Assembly: GCA_040954595.2 (NCBI GenBank)
Contig: CM082590.2
Coordinates: forward strand, 11,098,001 to 11,162,000
DNA: 64,000 nt
Reading direction: 5' to 3'
DNA from: Balanoglossus misakiensis
Lineage: Eukaryota; Hemichordata
In this document: positions 1 through 10,286 of the stretch, piece by piece
How positions within the stretch are numbered: position 1 is the stretch's first letter
How the letters are laid out: every line of letters begins with the position of its first letter
Translations under genes and position numbers: made by a program
The notes under the pieces: model-generated
Database searches by the model: none
The model's input: the letters and a program-made list of their open reading frames with translations, nothing else
Told to the model about the DNA's origin: nothing

Positions 1-714
1 ACCCTCAATCAATGCACATGTTAAAATAAATCTTTCAACAAAAATGTCTTACAAATGAATGCCATGTGTGAATAAAATATTTGTCACAGCAAAGACAATT
101 ATTAGAAGTATTTTTCGATAAGCATCACTCAAAATTACTTCCATAGCACTTGAAAAAATGTGTTCCCCACATGGATTCAGGAATTTGATAATGAAGTAGA
201 TATTTTTTTGTTTCTCTCTACGTCAGAACATTTTAGGTTTGGGTGGGATCGAGGCAGATTTGATGGATTGGCCTTTTGACAGAAAATACCACATTTTGGC
301 CAATAATTTTAAACATTACTTATTTATTTCGCCCTTTGCGTATTGAGGACAAATCTTGTAGCCTACACAAGGTCAAACTTGTTATAGCAAGTTAATAGAT
401 GAACCAGAAACTGTAATCTATTTCGAACATACATATATCTGGAACAATAAATATGCAATTAACACTCACGAAATGACATGTACAAGGTAATTGAGTTGCC
501 CCAGAAACTAACATGTGCAGCGTTACCGGGTTGTTTGGCAAACACCGTCATTGCGTTGCATGAATGCATGAATACAGGCATAGGGGACACCCGACATGCT
601 GTAGGCTATACACATCCGTAATTTGAACAGAATAACACAGAATTCCACAGAGTTATGTAACTTGCCAATATATTCCAGCGGACTATTTTGTTTGACCGGC
701 CAGGTGGCAACAAT
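1..714. other. Intergenic sequence, no gene seen
   Basis: AT-rich sequence downstream of the minus-strand GPCR; it presumably includes that gene's 3' UTR. I see no ORF with recognisable protein similarity, no RNA gene and no tandem repeat. Confidence 0.5.
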
Positions 715-2145
715 TCACATGCTGGATTCACGGTCTCGTTTCTTTACACAATTCTTCGAGTTCGAATTTATTTGCGGAACCATCGGTGTCGTTGAGTTTG
801 GTTCTTGGCTGGCGATTTCCGTTTCCACTTTGTCGTTACCCGCATTATCACTTTTGGAAGTGCATGACGCTATCTTGCCAATAAAACTGACACTGGTAGT
901 GGTTGACGTTTTCGCTTTCTGTCGAATCCTTGTTGAGGTATCGTCAGAAGAACTGCCGTGAAATTCACTCACTTCTGATCTTGTACTCACGCTTCTCATG
1001 TATGTCTCGTAATCTCTCCCATCAAAACAACAACAGCAAAGTTTCCCAGCCAGACAGCGCGCCACTGTGGAATCCTCATGGCAACAGAAGATGATTCTCA
1101 GCAAATTATAGCGAAAATCTCGCGAATAGTAACTGTAAATGTAAGGGTTGATCGCACTGCCGAGAAACATAAACCACGTCACCATTGCGTACATGAATAA
1201 GATGTTATCTCGGTGCATGTTCCCACCAAATGCAGCGAAACCAAGAAAAGTGATGTAGGGAACCCAGCAGACGACGAAAACTATCAAAATACACAGCATC
1301 ATTTTGGCGATTTTCTTTCGTTTGTCCATTTGCTTTTTAGACGCGTGCGTCTTCTCGAAGTATTCCATGCTTTTGTAGAGATTGTAGAAGACTCTGGAAT
1401 ATGCGACGATTATGCATGTGAGGGGAACCGTCGCGAAAATTAAAAACAAGTAGACGTAATAAAGATCACCGAGTACGGAATCAGTTGCCATGACATATAC
1501 GCAGAGCGCGCGGACGTCACCGTTTTCTGCCGACTCCAAGTCGTGGGCCACTTTGATCACGTTGACGGTGTTGACCATCATCCCGACGAGCGGGAAGAGG
1601 GAAACAGCGCAGAGAATCCAGATGACGACGACGACTAATCGTGCCCGGTTTATCGTACAGACTCTCTGGTATTTGAATGGATGGCAGATAGCTATGTAAC
1701 GCTCCAGGCTAATAGCAAACATGGTCCATACCGAGCAGGCTCCGAACACGATGGTGACATAGGTGCCCGCGCTGCAAATCGATTCCGATGCATTCTGGAG
1801 CTCTTCGGAGATAGATAAGTTTATAAACAACAGTTTTATCAAAGGGGCATCGACTAATACCCGATACAGGTCACACAACGCGAGGTTGATGATGAACACC
1901 GTGTACACGGCCGTTCGTCGACGTCTCTGACAACCTGTGACCAACACGACCAAGTTCCCGATAGTCCCAACGACAATCACCAAGATGTAAGCACACACAA
2001 TGAGAGCCCGGACCCACGGGTACTTAGTCCAGTCGTCGACGATTCGAATGTCGCTGCCATCGGAAGCACCCGTGTCGTTTGAAAATAGATAGGTGTAGTT
2101 GTCTTGAAATGTGCTATCGTTGTACGTGTAATAGGTAGACTCCAT
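715..2145 (-). CDS. Rhodopsin-like (class A) G protein-coupled receptor, probably peptide-type
   Basis: A 476-residue intronless reading frame with the full seven-helix layout. The N-terminus has three N-glycosylation sequons (N9, N16, N23). Visible landmarks: GN at 63-64 (TM1), the TM2 motif NLALCDL with D92, Cys124 at the top of TM3 paired with Cys215 in extracellular loop 2, ERY at 148-150 in place of DRY, Trp176 in TM4, CWVP at 293-296 in TM6, and NPYIY at 333-337 in TM7. A basic third intracellular loop (about 264-281) precedes TM6. A Cys pair at 354-355 after helix 8 could be palmitoylated, and the cytoplasmic tail is long and Ser/Thr-rich. Class A receptors signal from the plasma membrane through G proteins. 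The overall look (basic loop 3, no amine-binding Asp evident in TM3) suggests a neuropeptide-like receptor, but I cannot name the ligand. The start is the first ATG of the frame. Confidence 0.93.
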   Translation of the reverse strand: MESTYYTYNDSTFQDNYTYLFSNDTGASDGSDIRIVDDWTKYPWVRALIVCAYILVIVVGTIGNLVVLVTGCQRRRRTAVYTVFIINLALCDLYRVLVDAPLIKLLFINLSISEELQNASESICSAGTYVTIVFGACSVWTMFAISLERYIAICHPFKYQRVCTINRARLVVVVIWILCAVSLFPLVGMMVNTVNVIKVAHDLESAENGDVRALCVYVMATDSVLGDLYYVYLFLIFATVPLTCIIVAYSRVFYNLYKSMEYFEKTHASKKQMDKRKKIAKMMLCILIVFVVCWVPYITFLGFAAFGGNMHRDNILFMYAMVTWFMFLGSAINPYIYSYYSRDFRYNLLRIIFCCHEDSTVARCLAGKLCCCCFDGRDYETYMRSVSTRSEVSEFHGSSSDDTSTRIRQKAKTSTTTSVSFIGKIASCTSKSDNAGNDKVETEIASQEPNSTTPMVPQINSNSKNCVKKRDRESSM

Positions 2146-3184
2146 TCTGGTACCTTGGAAACCACTATTGTCAATTCACAAGTGCTGTCCTTACACCAGA
2201 AACCATATGTCAATCCACAGTGGGCCATAAAAGATAATAGAAGTCTCCTCTGTCGATCAGCTTGCTGGAGTGACCACAAGCTCTTACATGTCCGCTCGCA
2301 TTTCCTTCACACGCCGCCCACCTCATTAATAATTAAAATCCCTCCACTTCAATCTGATGACGACACTGAAGGAGTGAGACGAATCTAATCTCTTAACTGG
2401 GTTGAATTGATAACAAACTAAGTAACACCGTATCTGGAACACACAGGCATTCGCTACTATGATGCTACGTATTGCAAAATCTCGGAGGTCCAATTTAGAC
2501 CTATAATATTCAGAATTCATTCTTGTGTACTCTGTGAATCTTGCATCACGTGATGATCTGTATTGTGTTCTTATTTTCAAGATAACATTCTCTTCATGGC
2601 AAAACATCTCATCCTTTATTTCTAATCTGTAGACACACGTACATGTACTTGACTATCAATAAAGCAGGTTTTGTATCGTATCAATATTGTACCATGATTT
2701 ATTGTCTCAAAACCATATAAATCCAGGCTCAAGTCCGATATTGTAAAATATAGGTCGCATTATAAGAGCTATGAAATGACGCAGGCTTAATTATTTCAGT
2801 CGATAAATTATCACTCAAGTGACTTTCTGTTTGGATATGAAGAACATTTGTACAAGTTGATTTAGAGGTGAAAGGGCAAATTTGAAAATTGTCGGTACAT
2901 ACAAAAATACATGTATTACATGAAGTCTTTGGTTTCCATGACAACTTTATTCGTTCTATATGTGGTAATATTTTCATGAACAGTACTTGAGAAGGTATGA
3001 ATTTAGAGAAAAAAAAACGTTTTAAGCAGTTGTAAGTTGAATTAAACCCCAAAGTTATAATCCGCCCGCTCGTGGAATAATCCTTAATTTATTAAAAAGT
3101 ACAGTGAAAGTTCAGAAATATATTATCAAGCAAATTAAAAAAACTCGTGCAGTATGTTGAATTTATGGTAACCATCTTATCTGT
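2146..3184. other. Intergenic sequence between GPCR and methyltransferase genes
   Basis: Lies upstream of the GPCR start and downstream of the methyltransferase stop. It must hold the GPCR promoter or 5' UTR and the methyltransferase 3' UTR. No other coding potential or structured repeat was recognised. Confidence 0.45.
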
Positions 3185-4552
3185 TTATTTACTTTCCCAC
3201 TTTTGTACGACAAAAACATCCAAATCATTCTCAAACACTCTCTTGTTATCTCTTAGGTACGAACAGTCAGGAGACTTCAGATATTGGAAGACGTCTTGAA
3301 GAAGCTCGTCAGACACGTGACTCAACGTCTGATACGTCTCTGTGATGTAGTCGATCACCAGACTGCCGATTTCGGAGCTCTTGAAACACTCGTCGATGAA
3401 GAGGTAAGATGGCAGTATTGTGTGTCGGAATTTGATGTTATGTTTGTCCAATATCGTCTGGATGTCCCTCCCCGTTGAGTTGTCATGCCTGAATATGGGG
3501 AAGGAGTTTTCGTAGCGTTTGTTGAAACGACCCCAAGCTCTTGAGCCTGTAAACAAAAGGTAGAACACGTTTGCTTCCTGTCTAAAAATATAATTACCAG
3601 GTCGTTATTTCATGTCACAGTTTATAAACATAATAAATGGTCTTCTACGCCATGTAATCAAATTCTGCCACATGCGAAAATACAATAACGCGTTCATGAT
3701 CATTTAATATACTAGTAAGTTGAAGTATTGAACGTTGGTGGCTCTAGTCACTCACCTGATACATGGATGATAATCATTATACCATTAAGGCTGAGGTGAT
3801 TCTCGTATAGCTGAACGATTGTGTCTTCTATATCGTCAACGTAATACAAAACTTGAATCATGTGAATGACATCAAAGCGGCAGGGTTTTTTGTTTTTGCA
3901 TGATTCCTGCGATTGGAAAGACAAATAACAATAAACAAGGACAATAACAACAAAGACAGCAAATGCAAAACAACATCTGCAAAAGCCAAGACAAAAAATG
4001 CGTGCGTTTTCAGGTAGACAGAGAGAGAGGGGGTCCCCTTTATATTCGTTTCCAAGATTGACTTACGAGATACTGATCGGATGTTTGTTGTCTGAGGTCA
4101 CAGACAACATTTTCTAGTTCTGGATCAGTCTTGATGAGTTTCCGGTAGGCGTTCATCTGCATGTTATCGGGTTCCAGCACTCTGTTGTAAATCCTGTTGT
4201 ACTTCTTTGTCAACTGTTGCAGCATGCATCTATCCACTTCGCCTGTATCGGTGTGAAAGTCAATTAGATAGCTTTCAGTTATTGGAAAAGTGTATCCGCT
4301 TTGCCTAGAATCATATAATCTCTCTAACGTGCAATTAACTATTAACTATTTTCGTCTGTCAAACTTACCAGAACCACTACCGATTCCAAGAACTTTCACT
4401 GGTCCAGAAATCTGAGGCTTCTGTACGAGATTTAAGAGTCCATTCTGAAACCACTCTATGATGACCTGTCGTTCGTCAGATTGTCGGATGAATTCTCTCA
4501 AGACATCTAAGGTCCGCATTGGATCGGTGTAAAGACTTCGCAGCGTAGTCAT
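3185..4552 (-). CDS. HNMT-like: Histamine N-methyltransferase-like SAM-dependent methyltransferase
   Basis: Four coding exons on the minus strand: 4552-4369, 4242-4067, 3906-3756 and 3546-3185. All introns are GT-AG and phases match, giving 290 residues, close to vertebrate HNMT (about 292). Exon 1 ends in the SAM-binding glycine motif GIGSGSG, completed across the splice by GEVD. Exon 3 encodes the family-typical segment FDVIHMIQVLYYVDDI and a following beta strand ending HVSG. The last exon matches the HNMT C-terminal region (GSRAWG, then a conserved LVIDYITETY segment). HNMT transfers methyl from S-adenosylmethionine to the imidazole nitrogen of histamine in the cytosol. Invertebrate homologues are often expanded and their substrate is unproven, so read this as family-level. 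The start ATG at 4552 is chosen because the next residues align with the HNMT N-terminus; the exon remains open to an acceptor at 4565-4566, so untranslated or further coding exons upstream are likely. Confidence 0.9.
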
Positions 4553-7137
4553 GTCGTCCAAGTTCTGCAAAGATCCAAGATGAGTTTATTGTGTCATTTA
4601 GTCTCTTGGCACTTTTTAATCAGTAATTGCACCAATGGTCTTGTCTCTATGCTTTTTAGGTTGGATGCTCTTTTTTATTAAAAAAATATAACAGTTTTTA
4701 CTGTTTCCGTTCTATTTTTATGTTTTAAGTGTGTGGTGTTTTTTATATTTTTAAGTCTATGCGAGTGTATACTAAATACGTCTTATATCCTGACATACAG
4801 AAATAATAATCATCTGTGGATCCGTTTGCTTGGATATGTTTGGATCCGTTTGGCTATTTTTAAATCCCCGTTTGGGTCGCTGTTGCACCGTTCAGTTGAA
4901 CTCTGTCTAAGTTTCAACATCGTGACATCCCCGTGAATTAGGTTACATGAAGTGATTTACGGTCTCTTCTGTGTGGTAATGTAGTTGATAAACAAAAACG
5001 AAAATACACGAAAAACAGCCTGACGTTACAGATAGTGGCCCTTAAGAAGCAAACATAGGTGGTTAGTGTAACATCCAAACGATTTGAGAACTTCTTTTGT
5101 TTTGAAATCACAGTTATAGTTGATTAAAACGAAGCAAACTTGTCCTCCATATCAGACAAAAAAGACTTACATTAGAATTTCCTTTTCCCACGAAACCAGA
5201 GCAGTACAGAAGTGAAAGAAGGAACTTGCCCGGAAACTGTAGATTGTAACTTGGAATACAGCCTTCTTCACAATGAGATGTTTAAAAATCACGATAAAAC
5301 GGGGACACACAATGCTTTACCTGACCCAAATCTAGTTTGACCTTCACATTCGATGACTTCTTTCCTGCACCATCGTTATGTCGTCATGGCGATAGTCGCG
5401 TAAGCAGTAAACACGGCGCGGTCAGCTATGAGTCATGTAAACATCACAACAAACAAATATGCGGGGTGAAAGTATGTTGGATGACGGTATAAGTGTGTCA
5501 CCAGCTAACCACACGGAATGTCTTCATTATTTATATCAATGAATCAAGTGTAAAGGTAACAAAGTAAGAATTTATCTGTCAGCCATTTGCCATTCTGTCA
5601 TACTCCTTAAAAAGTGATTTTATGTTTATAAAAATATAGTGGAAGTTTAACATTGCCACATCCCATCATATACTCGAGTCACTACGCGACATCCATCGAA
5701 TTATGTGGAATATTATGCTTTAATCACGTGACTGAATACCAAATTACCCGTATTAGTCGTCGGTAATTCTATGAAAGGTCAGAAGTTTACACCTGGGTTC
5801 ACCTGGAAACTCCTTCACCCTCGGTGAGGTTGGACCTCTAAAGAGGGCACTGGTGGTTTCTGCTTATTGGCCATGGCGTCTTTGTTGCTATTTTCAGTGC
5901 GATTGCTTGTTTGAATGGAATCACCCCCCTTAACGCGAATCACAAAAGAGAAAGGTCGCTAGCGTCTACTACCTGTGTGTAAGAAACCCGAGGTCGTGTA
6001 TGTGTTCCACCCAAGGAATTCCATTGATAACTCACACCACATAATAAACACTGCGTTTTACTCTCTTTTCATTGAATAAAAGAAGTTAGCGTTGCGAATA
6101 TAGTGTTTAGGATAATTTTACCATTACACTGAAAGCGTCAACGACTACTCCGTATCATGTGTAGATGGTCTCATTTCGTTTTCTTGAACTGGCACCCATA
6201 AAATACCCGTCCATGCTGACAGTAACAGTAACACGGCACACCCGAACAAATCATATATAAGGGAGATGACGTCTTGAGGTTACCTAGGGCACAACCGCTT
6301 TCCTGATAGCTATGTCCATTCAAAACGCTCAGAATCGAAACTTTTGTCTTAAGACATGTTTCTAGAGACACCAGTTCCTGGGGTGAGGGGAGGGATGCGC
6401 CCTATCCCCGTTGTGTTTGGTATGTTTTGGTGAAGCCACGACCGAACATTGTCTGTAGGGTGGGTGGGGCTGTTGCGATACGCTGAAAACGGCAATGAAC
6501 AATTTACACTTAACTCGGACATACCTGTATATAGGGAATTCAGTATTCCACCGAAATCAGAGGAATCAACCAGAATAAGCACTTACCTTGTCAGCAGTGT
6601 TGCCAAGTGAGACAAGACCCGGACACTAGTTGTGATGACCCGACCAGGACGATGACGTATCAGAAGAAGGCAAGTGAGAGTGGGCGTGCGGCCCTGGTCT
6701 CGCTTGGTTTCATTCATTCACATCACAATACAATGTTACATAGACACACTCGGATCTGACCTAAAAAAAAAAGACCATGCCATTAAACGTACGACTCTCT
6801 TGCCTTGATAGTTGGCCCGAGTCTGTCAACCAAAGCGCGTTTCTTATTTCTCTGACAAGTGGTGGGGTGGAGAAAGTATTGGGATTGAGATGGCAACTAA
6901 AGATATAAATGAGATTCTAGCTTTGCAGTCTTGGGACGTCAGTTTAGAATAGAGAAGTTTATATTCTGCACTGCGCACTAAGAGAAGTTGAAGTTGAAAT
7001 ACGATATTCAAACACACAGTTTGGTTGTTAAAGTTTATAACTTTATAATAAACCACGCAGAAGAGATCTTGATATAGGAGAAAGTTACCCGGCTAAAGTA
7101 CGGTTGCAAAGGTCAAACAAAGTACACAACATGCACG
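4553..7137. other. Region upstream of HNMT-like gene, with candidate 5' exons
   Basis: Mostly unrecognised sequence. On the minus strand, 5236-5171 looks like an exon (acceptor ACAG, donor AAT|GTAAGT; 66 nt, open, phase 0), and a donor CAG|GTAAAG lies at about 5321. They could be 5' UTR exons of the HNMT-like gene; no in-frame ATG was found. A partial copy of the 90-bp interspersed repeat seen elsewhere (core GTTGGACCTCTAAAGAGGG) lies near 5828-5846. Nothing else is supported to 7137. Confidence 0.4.
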
Positions 7138-9195
7138 ATGTCAAAATCACCAAAGTTCGCAAAATCGCTGATTTGCCATTTTTGACACTTTTCATGAGCT
7201 ATAACCCATGAAAAACATCAAAAACTGTCAAAATCACCAAAGTTCGCAAAATCGCGGATTTGTCATTTTTGACACTTTTCATGAGCTATAACCCATGAAA
7301 AACATCAAAAAATGACAAAATCACCAAAGTTCGCAAAATCGCTGATTTGTCATTTTTGACACTTTTCATGAGCTATAACCCATGAAAAACATCAAAAAAT
7401 GCCAAAATCACCAAAGTTCGCAAAATCGCGGATTTGTCATTTTTGACACTTTTCATGAGCTATAACCCATGAAAAACATCAAAAAATGCCAAAATCACCA
7501 AAGTTCGCAAAATCGCGGATTTGCCATTTTTGACACTTTTCATGAGCTATAACCCATGAAAAACGTCAAAAAATGTCAAAATCACCAAAGTTCGCAAAAT
7601 CGCGGATTTGCCATTTTTGACACTTTTCATGAGCTATAACCCATGAAAAACGTCAAAAAATGTCAAAATCACCAAAGTTCGCAAAATCGCGGATTTGCCA
7701 TTTTTGACACTTTTCATGAGCTATAACCCATGAAAAACATCAAAAAATGACAAAATCACCAAAGTTCGCAAAATCGCGGATTTGCCATTTTTGACACTTT
7801 TCATGAGCTATAACCCATGAAAAACGTCAAAAAATGACAAAATCACCAAAGTTCGCAAAATCGCGGATTTGCCATTTTTGACACTTTTCATGAGCTATAA
7901 CCCATGAAAAACGTCAAAATGACAAAATCACCAAAGTTCGCAAAATCGCGGATTTGCCATTTTTGACACTTTTCATGAGCTATAACCCATGAAAAACGTC
8001 AAAAAATGACAAAATCACCAAAGTTCGCAAAATCGCGGATTTGCCATTTTTGACACTTTTCATGAGCTATAACCCATGAAAAACGTCAAAAAATGACAAA
8101 ATCACCAAAGTTCGCAAAATCGCGGATTTGCCATTTTTGACACTTTTCATGAGCTATAACCCATGAAAAACGTCAAAAAATGACAAAATCACCAAAGTTC
8201 GCAAAATCGCGGATTTGCCATTTTTGACACTTTTCATGAGCTATAACCCATGAAAAACGTCAAAAAATGACAAAATCACCAAAGTTCGCAAAATCGCGGA
8301 TTTGCCATTTTTGACACTTTTCATGAGCTATAACCCATGAAAAACGTCAAAAAATGACAAAATCACCAAAGTTCGCAAAATCGCGGATTTGCCATTTTTG
8401 ACACTTTTCATGAGCTATAACCCATGAAAAACGTCAAAAAATGTCAAAATCACCAAAGTTCGCAAAATCGCGGATTTGCCATTTTTGACACTTTTCATGA
8501 GCTATAACCCATGAAAAACATCAAAAAATGACAAAATCACCAAAGTTCGCAAAATCGCGGATTTGCCATTTTTGACACTTTTCATGAGCTATAACCCATG
8601 AAAAACATCAAAAAATTTCAAAATCACCAAAGTTCGCAAAATCGCGGATTTGTCATTTTTGACACTTTTCATGAGCTATAACCCATGAAAAACGTCAAAA
8701 AATGACAAAATCACCAAAGTTCGCAAAATCGCGGATTTGCCATTTTTGACACTTTTCATGAGCTATAACCCATGAAAAACGTCAAAAAATGACAAAATCA
8801 CCAAAGTTCGCAAAATCGCGGATTTGCCATTTTTGACACTTTTCATGAGCTATAACCCATGGAAAACATCAAAAAATTTCAAAATCACCAAAGTTCGCAA
8901 AATCGCGGATTTGTCATTTTTGACACTTTTCATGAGCTATAACCCATGAAAAACGTCAAAAAATGACAAAATCACCAAAGTTCGCAAAATCGCGGATTTG
9001 CCATTTTTGACACTTTTCATGAGCTATAACCCATGTAAAACGTCAAAAAATGACAAAATTACCAAAGTTCGCAAAATCGCTGATTTGCCATTTTTGACAC
9101 TTTTCATGAGCTATAACCCATGTAAAACGTCAAAAAATGACAAAATCACCAAAGTTCGCAAAATCGCGGATTTGTCATTTTTGACACTTTTCATG
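7138..9195 (+). repeat. Satellite array: 24 copies of an 87-bp monomer
   Basis: The anchor GTTCGCAAAATCGC recurs 24 times from 7155 to 9154. Of the 23 intervals 22 are exactly 87 bp; one (7851 to 7936) is 85 bp through a 2-bp A-run deletion. Interior copies are almost identical. Edge copies diverge more: GCTG instead of GCGG in the first, third and penultimate copies, and TGTAAAACG in the last two. Each monomer is an imperfect palindrome: TTTTCATG and CATGAAAA flank a 10-base loop (AGCTATAACC), and the pairing extends outwards through GACA/CGTC, TTTTT/AAAAA and GATTTGCCA/TGACAAAATC. Short frames read through it are translation artefacts. Confidence 0.97.
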
Positions 9196-9295
9196 GGTTA
9201 TAGCTCATTAAAATGGTGAAAAATGAAAAATTCGTGATTTTGCGAACTTTGCTGATTTTGTCTTTTTTGAGTTTTCATGGCATAGCTCCAGTCGT
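9196..9295 (-). repeat. Terminal satellite unit in inverted orientation
   Basis: After the last direct monomer the sequence continues as a diverged reverse complement of the same unit: CATGGGTTATAGCTCATTAA is the inverse of the monomer core, and GATTTTGCGAACTTTGCTGA is the inverse of the anchor region. The orientation therefore switches at the central palindrome at the right edge of the array. Confidence 0.8.
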
Positions 9296-9935
9296 TCACG
9301 GGTAATTTGTTTTGGATTACGTTCATTTTATTCGGACTATTGAATTGCATTTATTGTCGGATATATCCTAAGCGACCATGCAACAATGCGAATCCACAAC
9401 ATATGTTCTTGGAATATCGTAGTCATTGATTACAAAAATGTAAATTGATTTCGGACGAGGCTGTAACTGAGGTCATTCAAACATCCAGGGCTTCATTGCA
9501 TTGGAGACTCCGTGGCGCTGGCTTCGCTTGCAGATTTCTTCCAGATAAACCACGCGTTGAGCCAAGATTGTGCATATGTATTATTCGGATGTAAGAGGTT
9601 AATCGTCTTGAAAATATTTGACCGGGAAGACAAACAAGGTGAGAAGCGATGTTAATATCGCCGAGCTAGCTTGTATACAAATTACACTCGTGTTTCATTC
9701 ATTCATATTGTGCGCCACGTCACCTCTGTTGGACAGACTGGTCGCTCGGAGTCAATTTATCGATTTTTTTCTGCCGTGTGCTACTTCAGCGAATCTGACC
9801 TCAAACTACCTGCCCATCTCTTAACACACCCAATGTTGAATTTACCAATGCAATGTATATTTCAATTGAAATCTACATCAGCTGTAAAATTTGGTTGATG
9901 TATTCTTAACAATGTTGAAGGTTTCCAGAGGTTTT
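9296..9935. other. Unique spacer between the two satellite arrays
   Basis: About 640 bases of non-repetitive sequence separating the long and short arrays. Short overlapping frames near 9618-9898 show no recognisable similarity or splice structure. Nothing else is supported. Confidence 0.5.
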
Positions 9936-10286
9936 GCATCGTTGCCATTTTTGACACTTTTCATGAGCCATAACCCATGAAAAACATCAAAAAATGACAA
10001 AATCACCAAAGTTCGCAAAATCGCGGATTTGCCATTTTTGACACTTTTCATGAGCTATAACCCATGAAAAACGTCAAAAAATGACAAAATCACCAAAGTT
10101 CGCAAAATCGCGGATTTGCCATTTTTGACACTTTTCATGAGCTATAACCCATGAAAAACGTCAAAAAATGTCAAAATCACAAAAGTTCGCAAAATCGTGG
10201 ATTTGTCATTTTTGACACTTTTCATGAGCTATAACCCATGAAAAACATCAAAAAATGACAAAATCACCAAAGTTCATGCATCGTTC
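9936..10286 (+). repeat. Second, four-copy array of the 87-bp satellite
   Basis: Anchors at 10011, 10098, 10185 and 10272 keep the 87-bp period; the last copy breaks off after AAAGTTCAT. The block is bounded by an 8-bp direct repeat, GCATCGTT, at 9936-9943 and 10279-10286, which resembles a target-site duplication. The monomers match the consensus of the large array 0.7 kb upstream. Confidence 0.9.

Noticed and set aside
715-4552. GPCR and histamine methyltransferase neighbours as a histamine signalling pair
   Set aside because: The receptor lacks clear amine-receptor features and the enzyme's substrate is unproven. Adjacency alone is weak evidence.
8998-9219. 73-codon frame with repeated FLTLFMSYNPCK motifs
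   Set aside because: It is the 87-bp satellite read in frame (87 is divisible by 3, so repeats stay open). No start context, splicing or similarity.
7138-10286. Possible CRISPR array because of regular repeats
   Set aside because: The repeats are contiguous 87-bp monomers without unique spacers, in a eukaryotic genome.
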